Source of the DNA: Nocardioidaceae bacterium | GTDB lineage: Bacteria; Actinomycetota; Actinomycetes; Propionibacteriales; Nocardioidaceae | Direction: 5' to 3' | Length of the DNA: 8,071 bases | Assembly (NCBI GenBank): GCA_025965395.1 | Contig: JAOPXA010000018.1 | Span: 1-8,071, forward strand | Shown here: one piece after another, positions 1 through 5,985 of the stretch | Layout of the letters: each line of letters starts with the position of its first letter | How positions within the stretch are numbered: the first letter of the stretch is position 1 | Program-made: the position numbers and the translations under genes | The notes under the pieces: model-generated | Databases searched by the model: none | Told to the model about the DNA's origin: nothing | What the model saw: only the letters and a program-made list of their open reading frames with translations

Positions 1-284
1 GCAGCGACGGTGAAGGTGCCGACCAGAACCGACCCGATGCCGAGTGTGTCGGACTCAGGCTCCCACTTCGTCTCGGTGAAGAATCCGAGCCCGTAGTGAT
101 GGAATGTCGGGACCGCCTTGATGGCCAAGAATAGGCCGATGCCGCCCGTGATCGCCAAGACGCAGCCGGCAATCGACTGAAGTACCGTCGTGAAGATCAG
201 GTCGCTGCCGGTGAGCCCCGATGCCAGAGCGCGCGGTTGATCTGCATCGCCGCTCGGCTCGGCGATTCGTACGGTGGTCTGCAA
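1..284 (-). CDS. pstC: Phosphate ABC transporter permease PstC, N-terminal part (runs off the window)
   Basis: PstC is one of the two membrane permeases of the high-affinity phosphate importer PstSCAB; it works in the cytoplasmic membrane with PstA, the ATPase PstB and the binding protein PstS. The 94 visible codons give a polar N-terminus of about 22 residues, then a hydrophobic segment containing VLAITGGIGLFLAIKAVP, followed by GLGFFTETKW and LGIGSVLVGTFTVAA. That succession, ending in a region like FGI..LLVGTLLVA, is characteristic of PstC. The reading frame is closed upstream by a TAG at 329-327. I chose the TTG at 284-282 because GAGG (293-290) lies 5 nt ahead of it; the ATG at 249-247 is out of frame. 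No pstS or phoU lies directly upstream: the next gene is the SPFH gene, about 200 bp away. TAGGTT (329-324) is a possible but weak -10 box. The rest of the gene lies outside the window. Confidence 0.88.
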   Translation of the reverse strand, partial: MQTTVRIAEPSGDADQPRALASGLTGSDLIFTTVLQSIAGCVLAITGGIGLFLAIKAVPTFHHYGLGFFTETKWEPESDTLGIGSVLVGTFTVA

Positions 285-395
285 GGGTGCCTCGAACGCG
301 GAAGGAATGTCGCTGTCGCGAGAAACCTAGGGGCTGCAGAGGCGAGCCAGGGCGTATCGAGGTGAACCACACATGAACACTGTGCGGCCGTTCAC

Positions 396-476
396 CCTCC
401 CCTCCGCTGGCGGAACCAATTTGGTCGTCTTTTGCGCGTTTTGACGACCACATTGGTTCCCCCAGCGGAGGGGAGG
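396..476. repeat. Long near-perfect inverted repeat (34-bp arms, 13-nt loop)
   Basis: Arms 396-429 and 443-476 pair at 32 of 34 positions; the two mismatches are 411/461 and 421/451. The loop at 430-442 is TTTTGCGCGTTTT. The element begins 5 nt beyond the stop codon of the SPFH gene and lies about 110 bp upstream of pstC on the same strand. As RNA from the minus strand it would form a very stable hairpin, but no U-run follows it. It could be a hairpin-only transcription terminator for the NfeD/SPFH unit, as is often proposed in actinobacteria, or a REP/MITE-like repeat. I saw no second copy in the window. The rest of 285-481 shows no gene. Confidence 0.85.
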
Positions 477-481
477 CGGGG

Positions 482-1561
482 CTACTGGTCCTTGGCGGTG
501 GGGTCGAGGCCTGGCTCGCTCGTGGCTTCTTGCGCGGCTTCCAGCGCCTGAGCCACTGCCGCCTCGGTCGCGGCCACGTCCTCGTTGTCAATCTCGGTGC
601 CGGTCGGCGCATCCATGTCGACGCGGGTCTTGCTACCCCCGCCGTCGAGCGGGATCTTGCCGATCGCGCCACCGATGCTCTCCATGGCCTTCGTGAGCTC
701 CGCAGGGATAATCCACACGGTGCTGCCGTCGCCTTGGGCGATCTTGGGCAACATCTGGAGGTACTGGTAGGCGAGAAGCTTCTGATCGGGGTTGCCGTCG
801 TGGATGGCCTGAAAGACCGTCTGAATGGCCTGCCCTTCGCCCTGTGCTCGAAGGATCGAGGCCTCACGATCGGCCTGTGCCCTCAGGATGGCCGCCTGGC
901 GATCACCTTCGGCGCTCAGGATCGATGACTGCTTCTGCCCCTCGGCACTCAGGATCGCCGACTGGCGTTGACCCTCGGCCGTCAGGATCGCCGCACGCTT
1001 GTTGCGATCCGCGCGCATCTGCTGCTCCATCGCATCCTTGATCGACGGCGGCGGCTCGATGCCCTTGAGCTCAACCCGGTTGACGCGGATGCCCCACTTG
1101 CCGGTCGCACCGTCGAGCTCCCCACGAAGTGCGGAGTTGATCTGGTCGCGGCCGGTGAGCGCATGCTCCAGCGTGAAACCACCGATGATGTTGCGCAACG
1201 TCGTCATGGTCAGCTGCTCGATCGCCGTGATGTAGTTGGCAATCTCATACGTAGCCGCAACCGGATCGTTGACCGTGAAGTAGATAACGGTGTCGATCGA
1301 GACCACCAGGTTGTCCTCGGTGATGACGTCCTGCGGAGGGAAGGACACCACCTGCTCGCGGAGGTCGATCATGTAGCGCACCCGGTCGACGAACGGCACC
1401 AAGAGGTTGAGCCCGGCGGGCAACGTCACGCGATACTTGCCGAAGCGCTCGACAATGCCAGCGCGCGCCTGCGGGATCGCCTTGACCGACATCGCCAGCA
1501 CGACCACCGCGATGACGGCGAGGATGACGATGAAGACGGTGACTGCGGAGAGCGAGTCCAT
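482..1561 (-). CDS. SPFH/band-7 (stomatin-, prohibitin-, QmcA-like) membrane protein
   Basis: This 359-residue protein belongs to the SPFH/PHB family, whose members oligomerise at the membrane and are linked to membrane microdomains and to protease control. An N-terminal hydrophobic helix (about residues 6-27) is followed by the band-7 domain (about 28-190), with the typical stretches VERFGKYRVTLPAGLNLLVPFVDRV broken over residues 37-61, DLREQVVSFPPQDVIT (66-81) and TLRNIIGGFTLE (121-132). Residues 191-245 are five tandem 11-residue coiled-coil units. The C-terminal tail (about 300-359) is acidic and probably disordered. It starts at ATG 1561, 4 bp after the NfeD gene stops, with AAAGG in the end of that gene as a ribosome site, so the two are translated from one message. 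NfeD-SPFH pairs are common (YbbJ/QmcA in E. coli, Rv1487/Rv1488 in M. tuberculosis, from memory). The client of this pair cannot be read from the sequence. Confidence 0.93.
   Translation of the reverse strand: MDSLSAVTVFIVILAVIAVVVLAMSVKAIPQARAGIVERFGKYRVTLPAGLNLLVPFVDRVRYMIDLREQVVSFPPQDVITEDNLVVSIDTVIYFTVNDPVAATYEIANYITAIEQLTMTTLRNIIGGFTLEHALTGRDQINSALRGELDGATGKWGIRVNRVELKGIEPPPSIKDAMEQQMRADRNKRAAILTAEGQRQSAILSAEGQKQSSILSAEGDRQAAILRAQADREASILRAQGEGQAIQTVFQAIHDGNPDQKLLAYQYLQMLPKIAQGDGSTVWIIPAELTKAMESIGGAIGKIPLDGGGSKTRVDMDAPTGTEIDNEDVAATEAAVAQALEAAQEATSEPGLDPTAKDQ
827..991 (-). repeat. Five tandem 33-bp (11-residue) repeats inside the SPFH gene
   Basis: Residues 191-245 of the SPFH protein read AILTAEGQRQS, AILSAEGQKQS, SILSAEGDRQA, AILRAQADREA and SILRAQGEGQA. 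At the DNA level the plus strand shows CAGGATSG-like blocks recurring every 33 bp. Eleven-residue spacing fits a right-handed or straight coiled coil, and similar AEG-rich repeats are known after the band-7 domain in this family. The repeat number could change by slippage or recombination. Confidence 0.9.
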
Positions 1562-1565
1562 GAGG

Positions 1566-2024
1566 CTAGGCCTTTCGTATGACGACGGCGGTAGCGCCGT
1601 CGATCCGTGCGATGGTCACTTCGGTGCCGATTTCGATCGGAGCATCGTCACCTTCGGTGCGCGCTGTCCAATCCTCGCTACCCGCGTGCACACGGCCACC
1701 GAAGGCGTCGACGGGTCGCAGGACGATAGCGGTGGTGCCGATCAAGTTGGTGAAGCCGGTTTGCAAGGTGGGACCACGGTGAAGCCGTTCGACCATGGCG
1801 GGGCGCGCAAAGAAGAGCAACCCGACCGAGACAATCACGAAGACCGCGATGGCAAGCCATACGGCCGCACCGAACAAAGCAGGAATGGTGGCCAGCAGAG
1901 CAGCTATGCCAAACATCAAGAGCACGAGGTCCATGCTCACGAGTTCGAGCAGCACCAGCACGGCAGCCAGCGCCACCCAGGTGACCCAGGCGTTGTCGCC
2001 CATCCAGTCAAATAGCTCGTTCAC
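1566..2024 (-). CDS. Short NfeD-like membrane protein with C-terminal OB-fold domain
   Basis: This 152-residue protein is a short NfeD family member that lacks the N-terminal ClpP-like protease domain of long NfeD forms. Three hydrophobic segments (about residues 12-28, 31-50 and 52-73) precede a soluble domain (about 88-152). The stretch AFGGRVHAGSEDWTAR (107-122) followed by GTEVTIARIDGATAVV matches the OB-fold of NfeD. Short NfeD proteins act with SPFH partners, and the SPFH gene follows after 4 bp, so the two probably form one membrane complex. The start is GTG at 2024-2022, since the frame offers no upstream start; ATG at codon 8 is an alternative. A TATGGT hexamer ends 6 nt before the GTG, which suggests a leaderless transcript. 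The ABC gene upstream ends only 21 bp away, so read-through from it is also likely. Confidence 0.9.
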   Translation of the reverse strand: MNELFDWMGDNAWVTWVALAAVLVLLELVSMDLVLLMFGIAALLATIPALFGAAVWLAIAVFVIVSVGLLFFARPAMVERLHRGPTLQTGFTNLIGTTAIVLRPVDAFGGRVHAGSEDWTARTEGDDAPIEIGTEVTIARIDGATAVVIRKA

Positions 2025-2030
2025 GCCTTC

Positions 2031-2036
2031 ACCATA
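2031..2036 (-). promoter_or_regulatory. Probable -10 box of a leaderless nfeD-like transcript
   Basis: TATGGT on the minus strand (fits TAnnnT) is separated from the GTG start at 2024 by GAAGGC, exactly 6 nt, so transcription would begin at the start codon. The AAGG in the spacer is too close to GTG to act as a normal ribosome site. No convincing -35 box is visible; it would fall at the end of the ABC gene. Confidence 0.5.
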
Positions 2037-2045
2037 GCCCGGAAA

Positions 2046-2849
2046 TCATCGTGACCGGCGACCGTAGTCAGCCCTCCGGGCGCTGTAGCGTCCCCCAGCC
2101 GTGTCGACCGCGAGCCGCATTCCAAAGGTCGCTGACAGTTTTTCGGCCGTCAGCGTGTGCTCGATTGGACCGCTTGCCGAGACCTTGCCGTTGCGCAGCA
2201 TCAGCACGTGAGTGAAGCCTTGGGGGATCTCTTCGACGTGATGGGAAACCAGCACCATGACCGGCGACTCTTCGTCCTCAGCGAGCACCTTGAGGCTTGC
2301 GATGAGGTCTTCACGTCCACCCAGATCGAGACCTGCGGCGGGCTCATCGAGCAGCAACAGCTCAGGATCGGACATCAGCGACCGTGCAATCAGCACCCGC
2401 TTCTTCTCGCCCTCGCTCAGCGTGCCGAACGTACGGTCTGCCAACGTCAGGATCCCCAGCTCGCCCATCATCTGGTTGGCACGCGCGTGGTCCTCAGGCT
2501 CGTACGATTCTTGCCACCGCCCGGTGACGGCGTAGGCCGCAGACATCACCACATCGCGGACCGGCTCGCCCTTGGGCAGTGCTTCCGCGACAGAGGAACT
2601 CGTGTGCCCGATGCGCGTGCGGAGGTCGAAGACATCGACGCGACCCAGACGTTCGCCGAGGATCTTGGCCTTGCCCGACGTCGGATGCATGTGGGCTGAC
2701 GCCACCTGAAGGAGAGTCGTCTTGCCGGCGCCGTTGGGCCCGAGAAGCACCCAGCGCTCGCCCTCGCGGACCTTCCAGCTGACGCGGTCGAGGAGTCTCT
2801 TGTCGTCCCGGACGATCGTGACGTCGGAGAACTCGATGACGGCTGTCAT
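2046..2849 (-). CDS. Stand-alone ABC transporter ATP-binding protein (YlmA/ModF-like)
   Basis: This is a 267-residue single nucleotide-binding domain. Walker A is GPNGAGKTT (37-45), the signature is LSEGE (144-148, in place of LSGGQ), Walker B is LLLLDE (164-169), the D-loop is GLD (173-175), and the switch histidine is H203 in VSHH. The usual Q-loop glutamine is not apparent: the position after the RIG motif reads HTSSSVAEALP. The same serine-rich form is, from memory, seen in the YlmA/ModF-like branch. No permease gene is nearby, so a soluble role or a distant partner is possible. The start ATG at 2849 has a strong ribosome site, GAGGAAGG. In M. tuberculosis a similar ATPase (Rv3041c) neighbours serB2 (Rv3042c), so the pairing with serB looks conserved although here the genes diverge. 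The substrate is unknown. Confidence 0.9.
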   Translation of the reverse strand: MTAVIEFSDVTIVRDDKRLLDRVSWKVREGERWVLLGPNGAGKTTLLQVASAHMHPTSGKAKILGERLGRVDVFDLRTRIGHTSSSVAEALPKGEPVRDVVMSAAYAVTGRWQESYEPEDHARANQMMGELGILTLADRTFGTLSEGEKKRVLIARSLMSDPELLLLDEPAAGLDLGGREDLIASLKVLAEDEESPVMVLVSHHVEEIPQGFTHVLMLRNGKVSASGPIEHTLTAEKLSATFGMRLAVDTAGGRYSARRADYGRRSR

Positions 2850-2852
2850 GCA

Positions 2853-2860
2853 CCTTCCTC
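2853..2860 (-). promoter_or_regulatory. Strong Shine-Dalgarno of the ABC ATPase gene
   Basis: GAGGAAGG on the minus strand lies 3 nt before ATG 2849. This is the clearest ribosome-binding site in the window and contrasts with the divergent serB gene, which has none. Confidence 0.75.
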
Positions 2861-2909
2861 AGGAGCTGGACTTGTGTGTGAGGTAAACCTATCGCGAGCC
2901 CATATTCCT

Positions 2910-2928
2910 GAGACGCTAACCTCGTCTC
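2910..2928 (+). promoter_or_regulatory. Palindrome enclosing the probable leaderless -10 box of serB
   Basis: GAGACG (2910-2915) and CGTCTC (2923-2928) form a perfect 6-bp inverted repeat. The 7-nt loop CTAACCT contains TAACCT (2917-2922), which fits the TAnnnT -10 consensus and ends 7 nt before the serB ATG. No purine-rich ribosome site precedes the ATG, so serB is probably leaderless. The palindrome could be an operator over the promoter or be fortuitous. No clear -35 box is seen. Confidence 0.45.
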
Positions 2929-2929
2929 G

Positions 2930-4135
2930 ATGACCGAGCACGTTCCTACCCAGCAGCTGTCTGACCCCACGGTCCTCGTCACGTTGACAGGGTCCGACCA
3001 AAAGGGTGTCACGACCCGCCTGTTCGATAGCCTCGCTCCGTTCGACGTCGAGGTGATCGACATCGAGCAACTTGTGCTGCGCGGCCGCCTCTCCCTCGGC
3101 ACACTGCTCACGGTGCCCGGCGACCTGGAGGGCTTCGAAACCGTCGTCAGGTCTGTAGGCGACGTCTTCGGTCTCGAGGTGACGTTCGAGTACGGAATCG
3201 GCGACACTCGCGCTCGTCGGGTCGGGCGCACGCAGGTCACAGTGCTCGGCGCCCCGTTGCGACCCTCAGCGTTCTCCGCCATCACCGGGCGAGTCGCCGA
3301 GGCTGGCGGCAACATCGATCGCATCCTGCGACTTGCCCGCTACCCGGTCACCGCCATCCGCCTGGAGATCTCCGGCGCCGAGCCTGAGGTCCTCCGCATC
3401 GCTCTCGCGGCCGAGGCCGCCCAGCAAGGCGTCGACGTCGCCGTGCAGCCCGCAGGCCTCCAGCGGCACGCTCAACGCCTTGTCGTCATGGACGTGGACT
3501 CGACGCTGGTGCAAGGCGAGGTGATCGAGATGATCGCCGCCCACGCCGGGTTCGAGCGCGAGGTGGCCGAGGTGACCGCCGCCGCCATGCGTGGCGATGT
3601 CGATTTCGGCCAGTCACTAACCGCCCGGGTCGCCCTCCTGAAGGGTGTCGACGCAAGCGCGCTCGACCTCATCTACGAGGCAATCGTCTACACCCCGGGT
3701 GCGCGGACGATGATCCGTACGCTTAAACGTCTCGGCTATCGCTTTGCGCTTGTGAGCGGCGGATTCACTCAGGTCATCGCCCGGATCGCGGCGGAGCTTG
3801 AGATCGACTACTTCGCCGCCAACGAGCTCGAGATCGCCGACGGCAAGCTGACCGGCCGCATCGTAGGTCCGATCGTCGACCGCGCGGGCAAGGCCGAAGC
3901 GTTGCGCAGGTTCGCCGCCGAGGCCAAGATATCCGTGCAAAACACCGTTGCCATCGGCGATGGAGCCAATGACCTCGACATGCTCGCAGCGGCCGGCCTT
4001 GGCATCGCATTCAACGCCAAACCGATCGTGCGCGACCAAGCACATACCTCGGTCAACGTGCCCTATCTCGACGCGATCGTCTACCTCTTGGGCATCACGC
4101 GCGAAGAGGTCGAGGCAGCGGACGCGGCGGACTAG
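2930..4135 (+). CDS. serB: Phosphoserine phosphatase SerB with two N-terminal ACT domains
   Basis: SerB removes phosphate from O-phospho-L-serine, the last step of serine synthesis, in the cytosol. The 401 residues hold an ACT domain (about 13-90, TVLVTLTGSDQKGVTTRLF), a second ACT-like domain (about 100-178), and a HAD phosphatase domain (about 184-390). HAD motif I is DVDST, with nucleophile D188 and acid/base D190; motif II is S276-G277-G278; the motif III lysine is probably K321; and motif IV is GDGANDLDM, with D344 and D348. All catalytic positions are present. The length and double-ACT layout match the mycobacterial SerB2 type (about 409 residues, from memory), whose ACT domains sense amino acids such as serine. 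ATG 2930 is chosen because TAACCT ends 7 nt before it and the first ACT strand starts soon after. It diverges from the ABC ATPase gene; a 67-bp gap separates it from the MFS gene. Confidence 0.95.
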   Translation: MTEHVPTQQLSDPTVLVTLTGSDQKGVTTRLFDSLAPFDVEVIDIEQLVLRGRLSLGTLLTVPGDLEGFETVVRSVGDVFGLEVTFEYGIGDTRARRVGRTQVTVLGAPLRPSAFSAITGRVAEAGGNIDRILRLARYPVTAIRLEISGAEPEVLRIALAAEAAQQGVDVAVQPAGLQRHAQRLVVMDVDSTLVQGEVIEMIAAHAGFEREVAEVTAAAMRGDVDFGQSLTARVALLKGVDASALDLIYEAIVYTPGARTMIRTLKRLGYRFALVSGGFTQVIARIAAELEIDYFAANELEIADGKLTGRIVGPIVDRAGKAEALRRFAAEAKISVQNTVAIGDGANDLDMLAAAGLGIAFNAKPIVRDQAHTSVNVPYLDAIVYLLGITREEVEAADAAD

Positions 4136-4202
4136 CGGCCGAGGCATCTGTTCCGACGTGTAGCCTGGTTGCGCGGATCAACTACCACGAGGACCCTCAC
4201 GC

Positions 4203-5405
4203 ATGACTGCTCTTGACGTGCCCGGCTCGTTGCGGATGACCCGAACCTTCGGATTCGTCTTCATCACGTCGGCGATCTTCCTCGCCATGGCCGCGTCGTC
4301 GGCGCCATCACCGCTCTATCGCGTCTACCAGGACGAATTTGGGTTCTCCGCGGTGATGTTGACCGTCATCTTCGCGATCTACACACTGTGTCTGCTCATC
4401 GCGCTCTTGATCACGGGATCACTGTCGGACTGCATCGGGCGTCGTCCTGTCTTGATCGCTGGCCTAGGGCTCCTCGCGGTGAGCATGGCACTGTTTCTGT
4501 TTGCCACCGGCACCGCGGGTTTGATCCTCGCTCGGAGCGTTCAGGGTTTTGCGACAGGAACCCTTCTGGCGGCGCTTGCTGCCTCGGTGATCGACCTTGA
4601 GCCCCCGGGACGCACAGGGTTTGGCGCCACCACCAACAGCGTCGCCCCGCCCCTCGGGATGGGATTCGGAGCGGTCATTGCTGCGCTTGTCATCGACGCC
4701 AGCGACTCGCCCGCCGACGTTATCTTTTTCTCGCTCTCCGTCGTGTTTGCACTCATGACACTCATAGCCCTCGCTCTCCCGGAGACCTCTCCCAGACGAG
4801 GCGGATGGCGCAGGTCGCTGATCCCCCGCCTGGGCGTCCCCGCAACTGCTCGAGCGCCGTTTCTGCAGAGCATTCCCGCGTTGATGGCATCGTGGTCCCT
4901 GGGCGGGCTGTACTTGTCGCTTGGTCCCTCGCTCGTGAGCAAGGTGCTCAGCGGGTCCTCTCACCTCGAGGAAGGACTCGTAGTGATCTGTCTCGCCGGT
5001 GCAGGCGCTTCGGCCTCGTTTGCGCTGCGCAAACGTACGCCCCGCGAGATCACCTTGTTCGGCACCACCGCTCTCGCTGTCGGAACCGCCTTGACCATCG
5101 TGGCGATCGCCGCGGAGTCACTGCCGGGATTCTTCGTAGCGACTCTCGTCGCAGGCACCGGATTCGGCACCTCGTTCCTCGGCGTGGTGCGCTCACTCGC
5201 ACACGCAACGGGGCCTGCCGAACGAGGCGAGCTGTTCGCGTCGATGTACGTCGTCAGCTACCTGGCATTCGGCGTCCCGGCGATCATCGCCGGCATCTTG
5301 ACGCAGGTCATCGGGCTCCGTGACACAGCGATGATCTACGCCGTGTTCGTGATCGTCCTGGCGACCACCGCGGCGCTTGCCCGAAAGCTCGGATCGACGG
5401 ACTAG
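4203..5405 (+). CDS. MFS transporter, substrate unknown
   Basis: This 400-residue, strongly hydrophobic protein belongs to the major facilitator superfamily of proton-coupled cytoplasmic-membrane transporters. Motif A, in the loop between helices 2 and 3, reads GSLSDCIGRRPVL (72-84) with D76 and the R80-R81 pair. A polar loop around residues 193-215 (PETSPRRGGWRRS) splits the protein into two six-helix halves, as expected. I count about 12 hydrophobic segments. The second half carries GTGFGTSFLGVVRS, a typical glycine-rich helix. The overall look is of a drug- or metabolite-exporter-like permease, but nothing in it identifies the substrate. The start ATG 4203 has GAGGA at 4189-4193 as a somewhat distant ribosome site, and TAGCCT (4161-4166) is a possible -10 box, so it may have its own promoter and a short leader. 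Its TAG stop (5403-5405) overlaps the stop of the convergent dodecin gene. Confidence 0.9.
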   Translation: MTALDVPGSLRMTRTFGFVFITSAIFLAMAASSAPSPLYRVYQDEFGFSAVMLTVIFAIYTLCLLIALLITGSLSDCIGRRPVLIAGLGLLAVSMALFLFATGTAGLILARSVQGFATGTLLAALAASVIDLEPPGRTGFGATTNSVAPPLGMGFGAVIAALVIDASDSPADVIFFSLSVVFALMTLIALALPETSPRRGGWRRSLIPRLGVPATARAPFLQSIPALMASWSLGGLYLSLGPSLVSKVLSGSSHLEEGLVVICLAGAGASASFALRKRTPREITLFGTTALAVGTALTIVAIAAESLPGFFVATLVAGTGFGTSFLGVVRSLAHATGPAERGELFASMYVVSYLAFGVPAIIAGILTQVIGLRDTAMIYAVFVIVLATTAALARKLGSTD

Positions 5406-5620
5406 TCGTTGTCGTCCTCAAGACGGAAACCGAGCTTCATCGTCACTTGATAGTGCGATACATCGGTGTCCGTCACTTGGCCGCGGATGCCTGTCACCTC
5501 GAACCAGTCGAGGTGACGAAGGCTGGTGGCGGCGCGCTCGATGCCGTTCTCGATGGCCTCGTCGATGCCATTCGGGGACGTTCCGACAATTTCGGTAACT
5601 CTGTAGGTGCGATCGCTCAT
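5402..5620 (-). CDS. Dodecin, flavin-binding storage protein
   Basis: Dodecins form hollow 12-mers that bind flavins (FMN/FAD or riboflavin), buffering them and quenching their photochemistry. The 72-residue length is normal for the family. The fold is visible in order: strand TYRVTEIVGTSP (5-16), helix GIDEAIENGIERAATSL (18-34), strand LDWFEVTGIRGQV (37-49), and strand SHYQVTMKLGFRLED (55-69). W39 is the residue expected to stack on the flavin ring and Q58 the one expected to contact it. M. tuberculosis Rv1498A is a characterised relative. The start ATG 5620 has only a weak ribosome site and sits inside the palindrome CATGATCTCATCATG. Its stop codon (5404-5402) overlaps that of the convergent MFS gene. 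It diverges from the DUF3099 gene across 44 bp. Confidence 0.94.
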   Translation of the reverse strand: MSDRTYRVTEIVGTSPNGIDEAIENGIERAATSLRHLDWFEVTGIRGQVTDTDVSHYQVTMKLGFRLEDDND

Positions 5621-5632
5621 GATCTCATCATG
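5618..5632. promoter_or_regulatory. Palindrome over the dodecin start codon
   Basis: CATGAT and ATCATG (6-bp arms, 3-nt centre CTC) form a perfect inverted repeat that includes the dodecin ATG. As mRNA it could only be a weak hairpin; as DNA it could bind a dimeric regulator in the 44-bp space between the divergent dodecin and DUF3099 genes. There is no direct support for either role. Confidence 0.3.
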
Positions 5633-5651
5633 TCTTATTGCCAGAAGCGCG

Positions 5652-5657
5652 TACCGT
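5652..5657 (+). promoter_or_regulatory. Probable -10 box of a leaderless DUF3099 transcript
   Basis: TACCGT (fits TAnnnT) ends 7 nt before ATG 5665, where transcription should begin, and there is no ribosome-binding site between them. The hexamer lies within the small palindrome GTACCGTGGTAC (5651-5662). This placement favours ATG 5665 over the TTG at 5638 as the translation start. Confidence 0.5.
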
Positions 5658-5664
5658 GGTACCT

Positions 5665-5985
5665 ATGGATGCAAAGAAACGGCGGTCAGAGCCCGAGGCC
5701 GTCAGCATCACCTCCGCACCGATCGCCCAGAGCGACGACATGTGGGATCGCCAGAAGAAGTACGTGATCTCGATGGGCATCCGCACGTTGTGCTTCATTG
5801 GTGCGGTGGCCTTCGATGGGCCCCTTCGGTGGGTCCTCTTAGCGGGGGCAATCTTCTTGCCCTATATCGCCGTTATCCTCGCTAATGCGGGCGTGCGCAA
5901 GGTCGCTGGCACCGGCGAATTCTACACCCCCGAGCCTTTCGGTGAGCTCCCCACGAAGGCTCCCCAGAGCGAGAAGGATGACTGA
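5665..5985 (+). CDS. DUF3099 family two-helix membrane protein
   Basis: This 106-residue protein matches, by recognition, the actinobacterial DUF3099 family: a basic N-terminus (MDAKKRR), an EAVSITSA strand-like stretch, the conserved DRQKKYVISMGIRTLCF (28-44), then two hydrophobic helices (about 33-50 and 54-74) joined by DGPLRW, ending in ILANAGVRK. The C-terminal 30 residues are polar and probably cytoplasmic. The function of the family is not known. I prefer ATG 5665 to the in-frame TTG 5638 because the -10-like TACCGT ends 7 nt ahead of it and the family begins with this basic stretch. The gene overlaps the next one by 8 bp, so the two are probably translationally coupled. It diverges from the dodecin gene. 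Confidence 0.85.
   Translation: MDAKKRRSEPEAVSITSAPIAQSDDMWDRQKKYVISMGIRTLCFIGAVAFDGPLRWVLLAGAIFLPYIAVILANAGVRKVAGTGEFYTPEPFGELPTKAPQSEKDD

Noticed and set aside
396..476. CRISPR or tRNA-like origin of the long palindrome
   Set aside because: There is one copy only, no repeat-spacer pattern, and no cloverleaf; it is a single hairpin.
55..867. Long minus-strand reading frame of 270 codons
   Set aside because: Its composition is Arg/Ser/Pro-rich and low in sense, and it overlaps the well-supported pstC and SPFH genes and the hairpin between them; it is a frame shadow.
968..1582. Plus-strand frame of 204 codons antisense to the SPFH gene
   Set aside because: It is rich in Arg, Asp and His with no domain pattern and mirrors the SPFH codons.
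2494..3324. Minus-strand frame of 276 codons across the serB/ABC junction
   Set aside because: It runs antisense through serB and out of frame through the ABC ATPase gene, both of which carry full catalytic motifs.
5638..5664. TTG-initiated extension of the DUF3099 protein by nine residues
   Set aside because: It would put the start upstream of the likely -10 box, lacks a ribosome site, and adds residues not typical of the family.
5885..5977. 31-residue N-terminal extension of the small Cys/His protein
   Set aside because: It lies wholly within DUF3099 coding sequence and has shadow-like composition; ATG 5978 with GAGAAGG before it is better.
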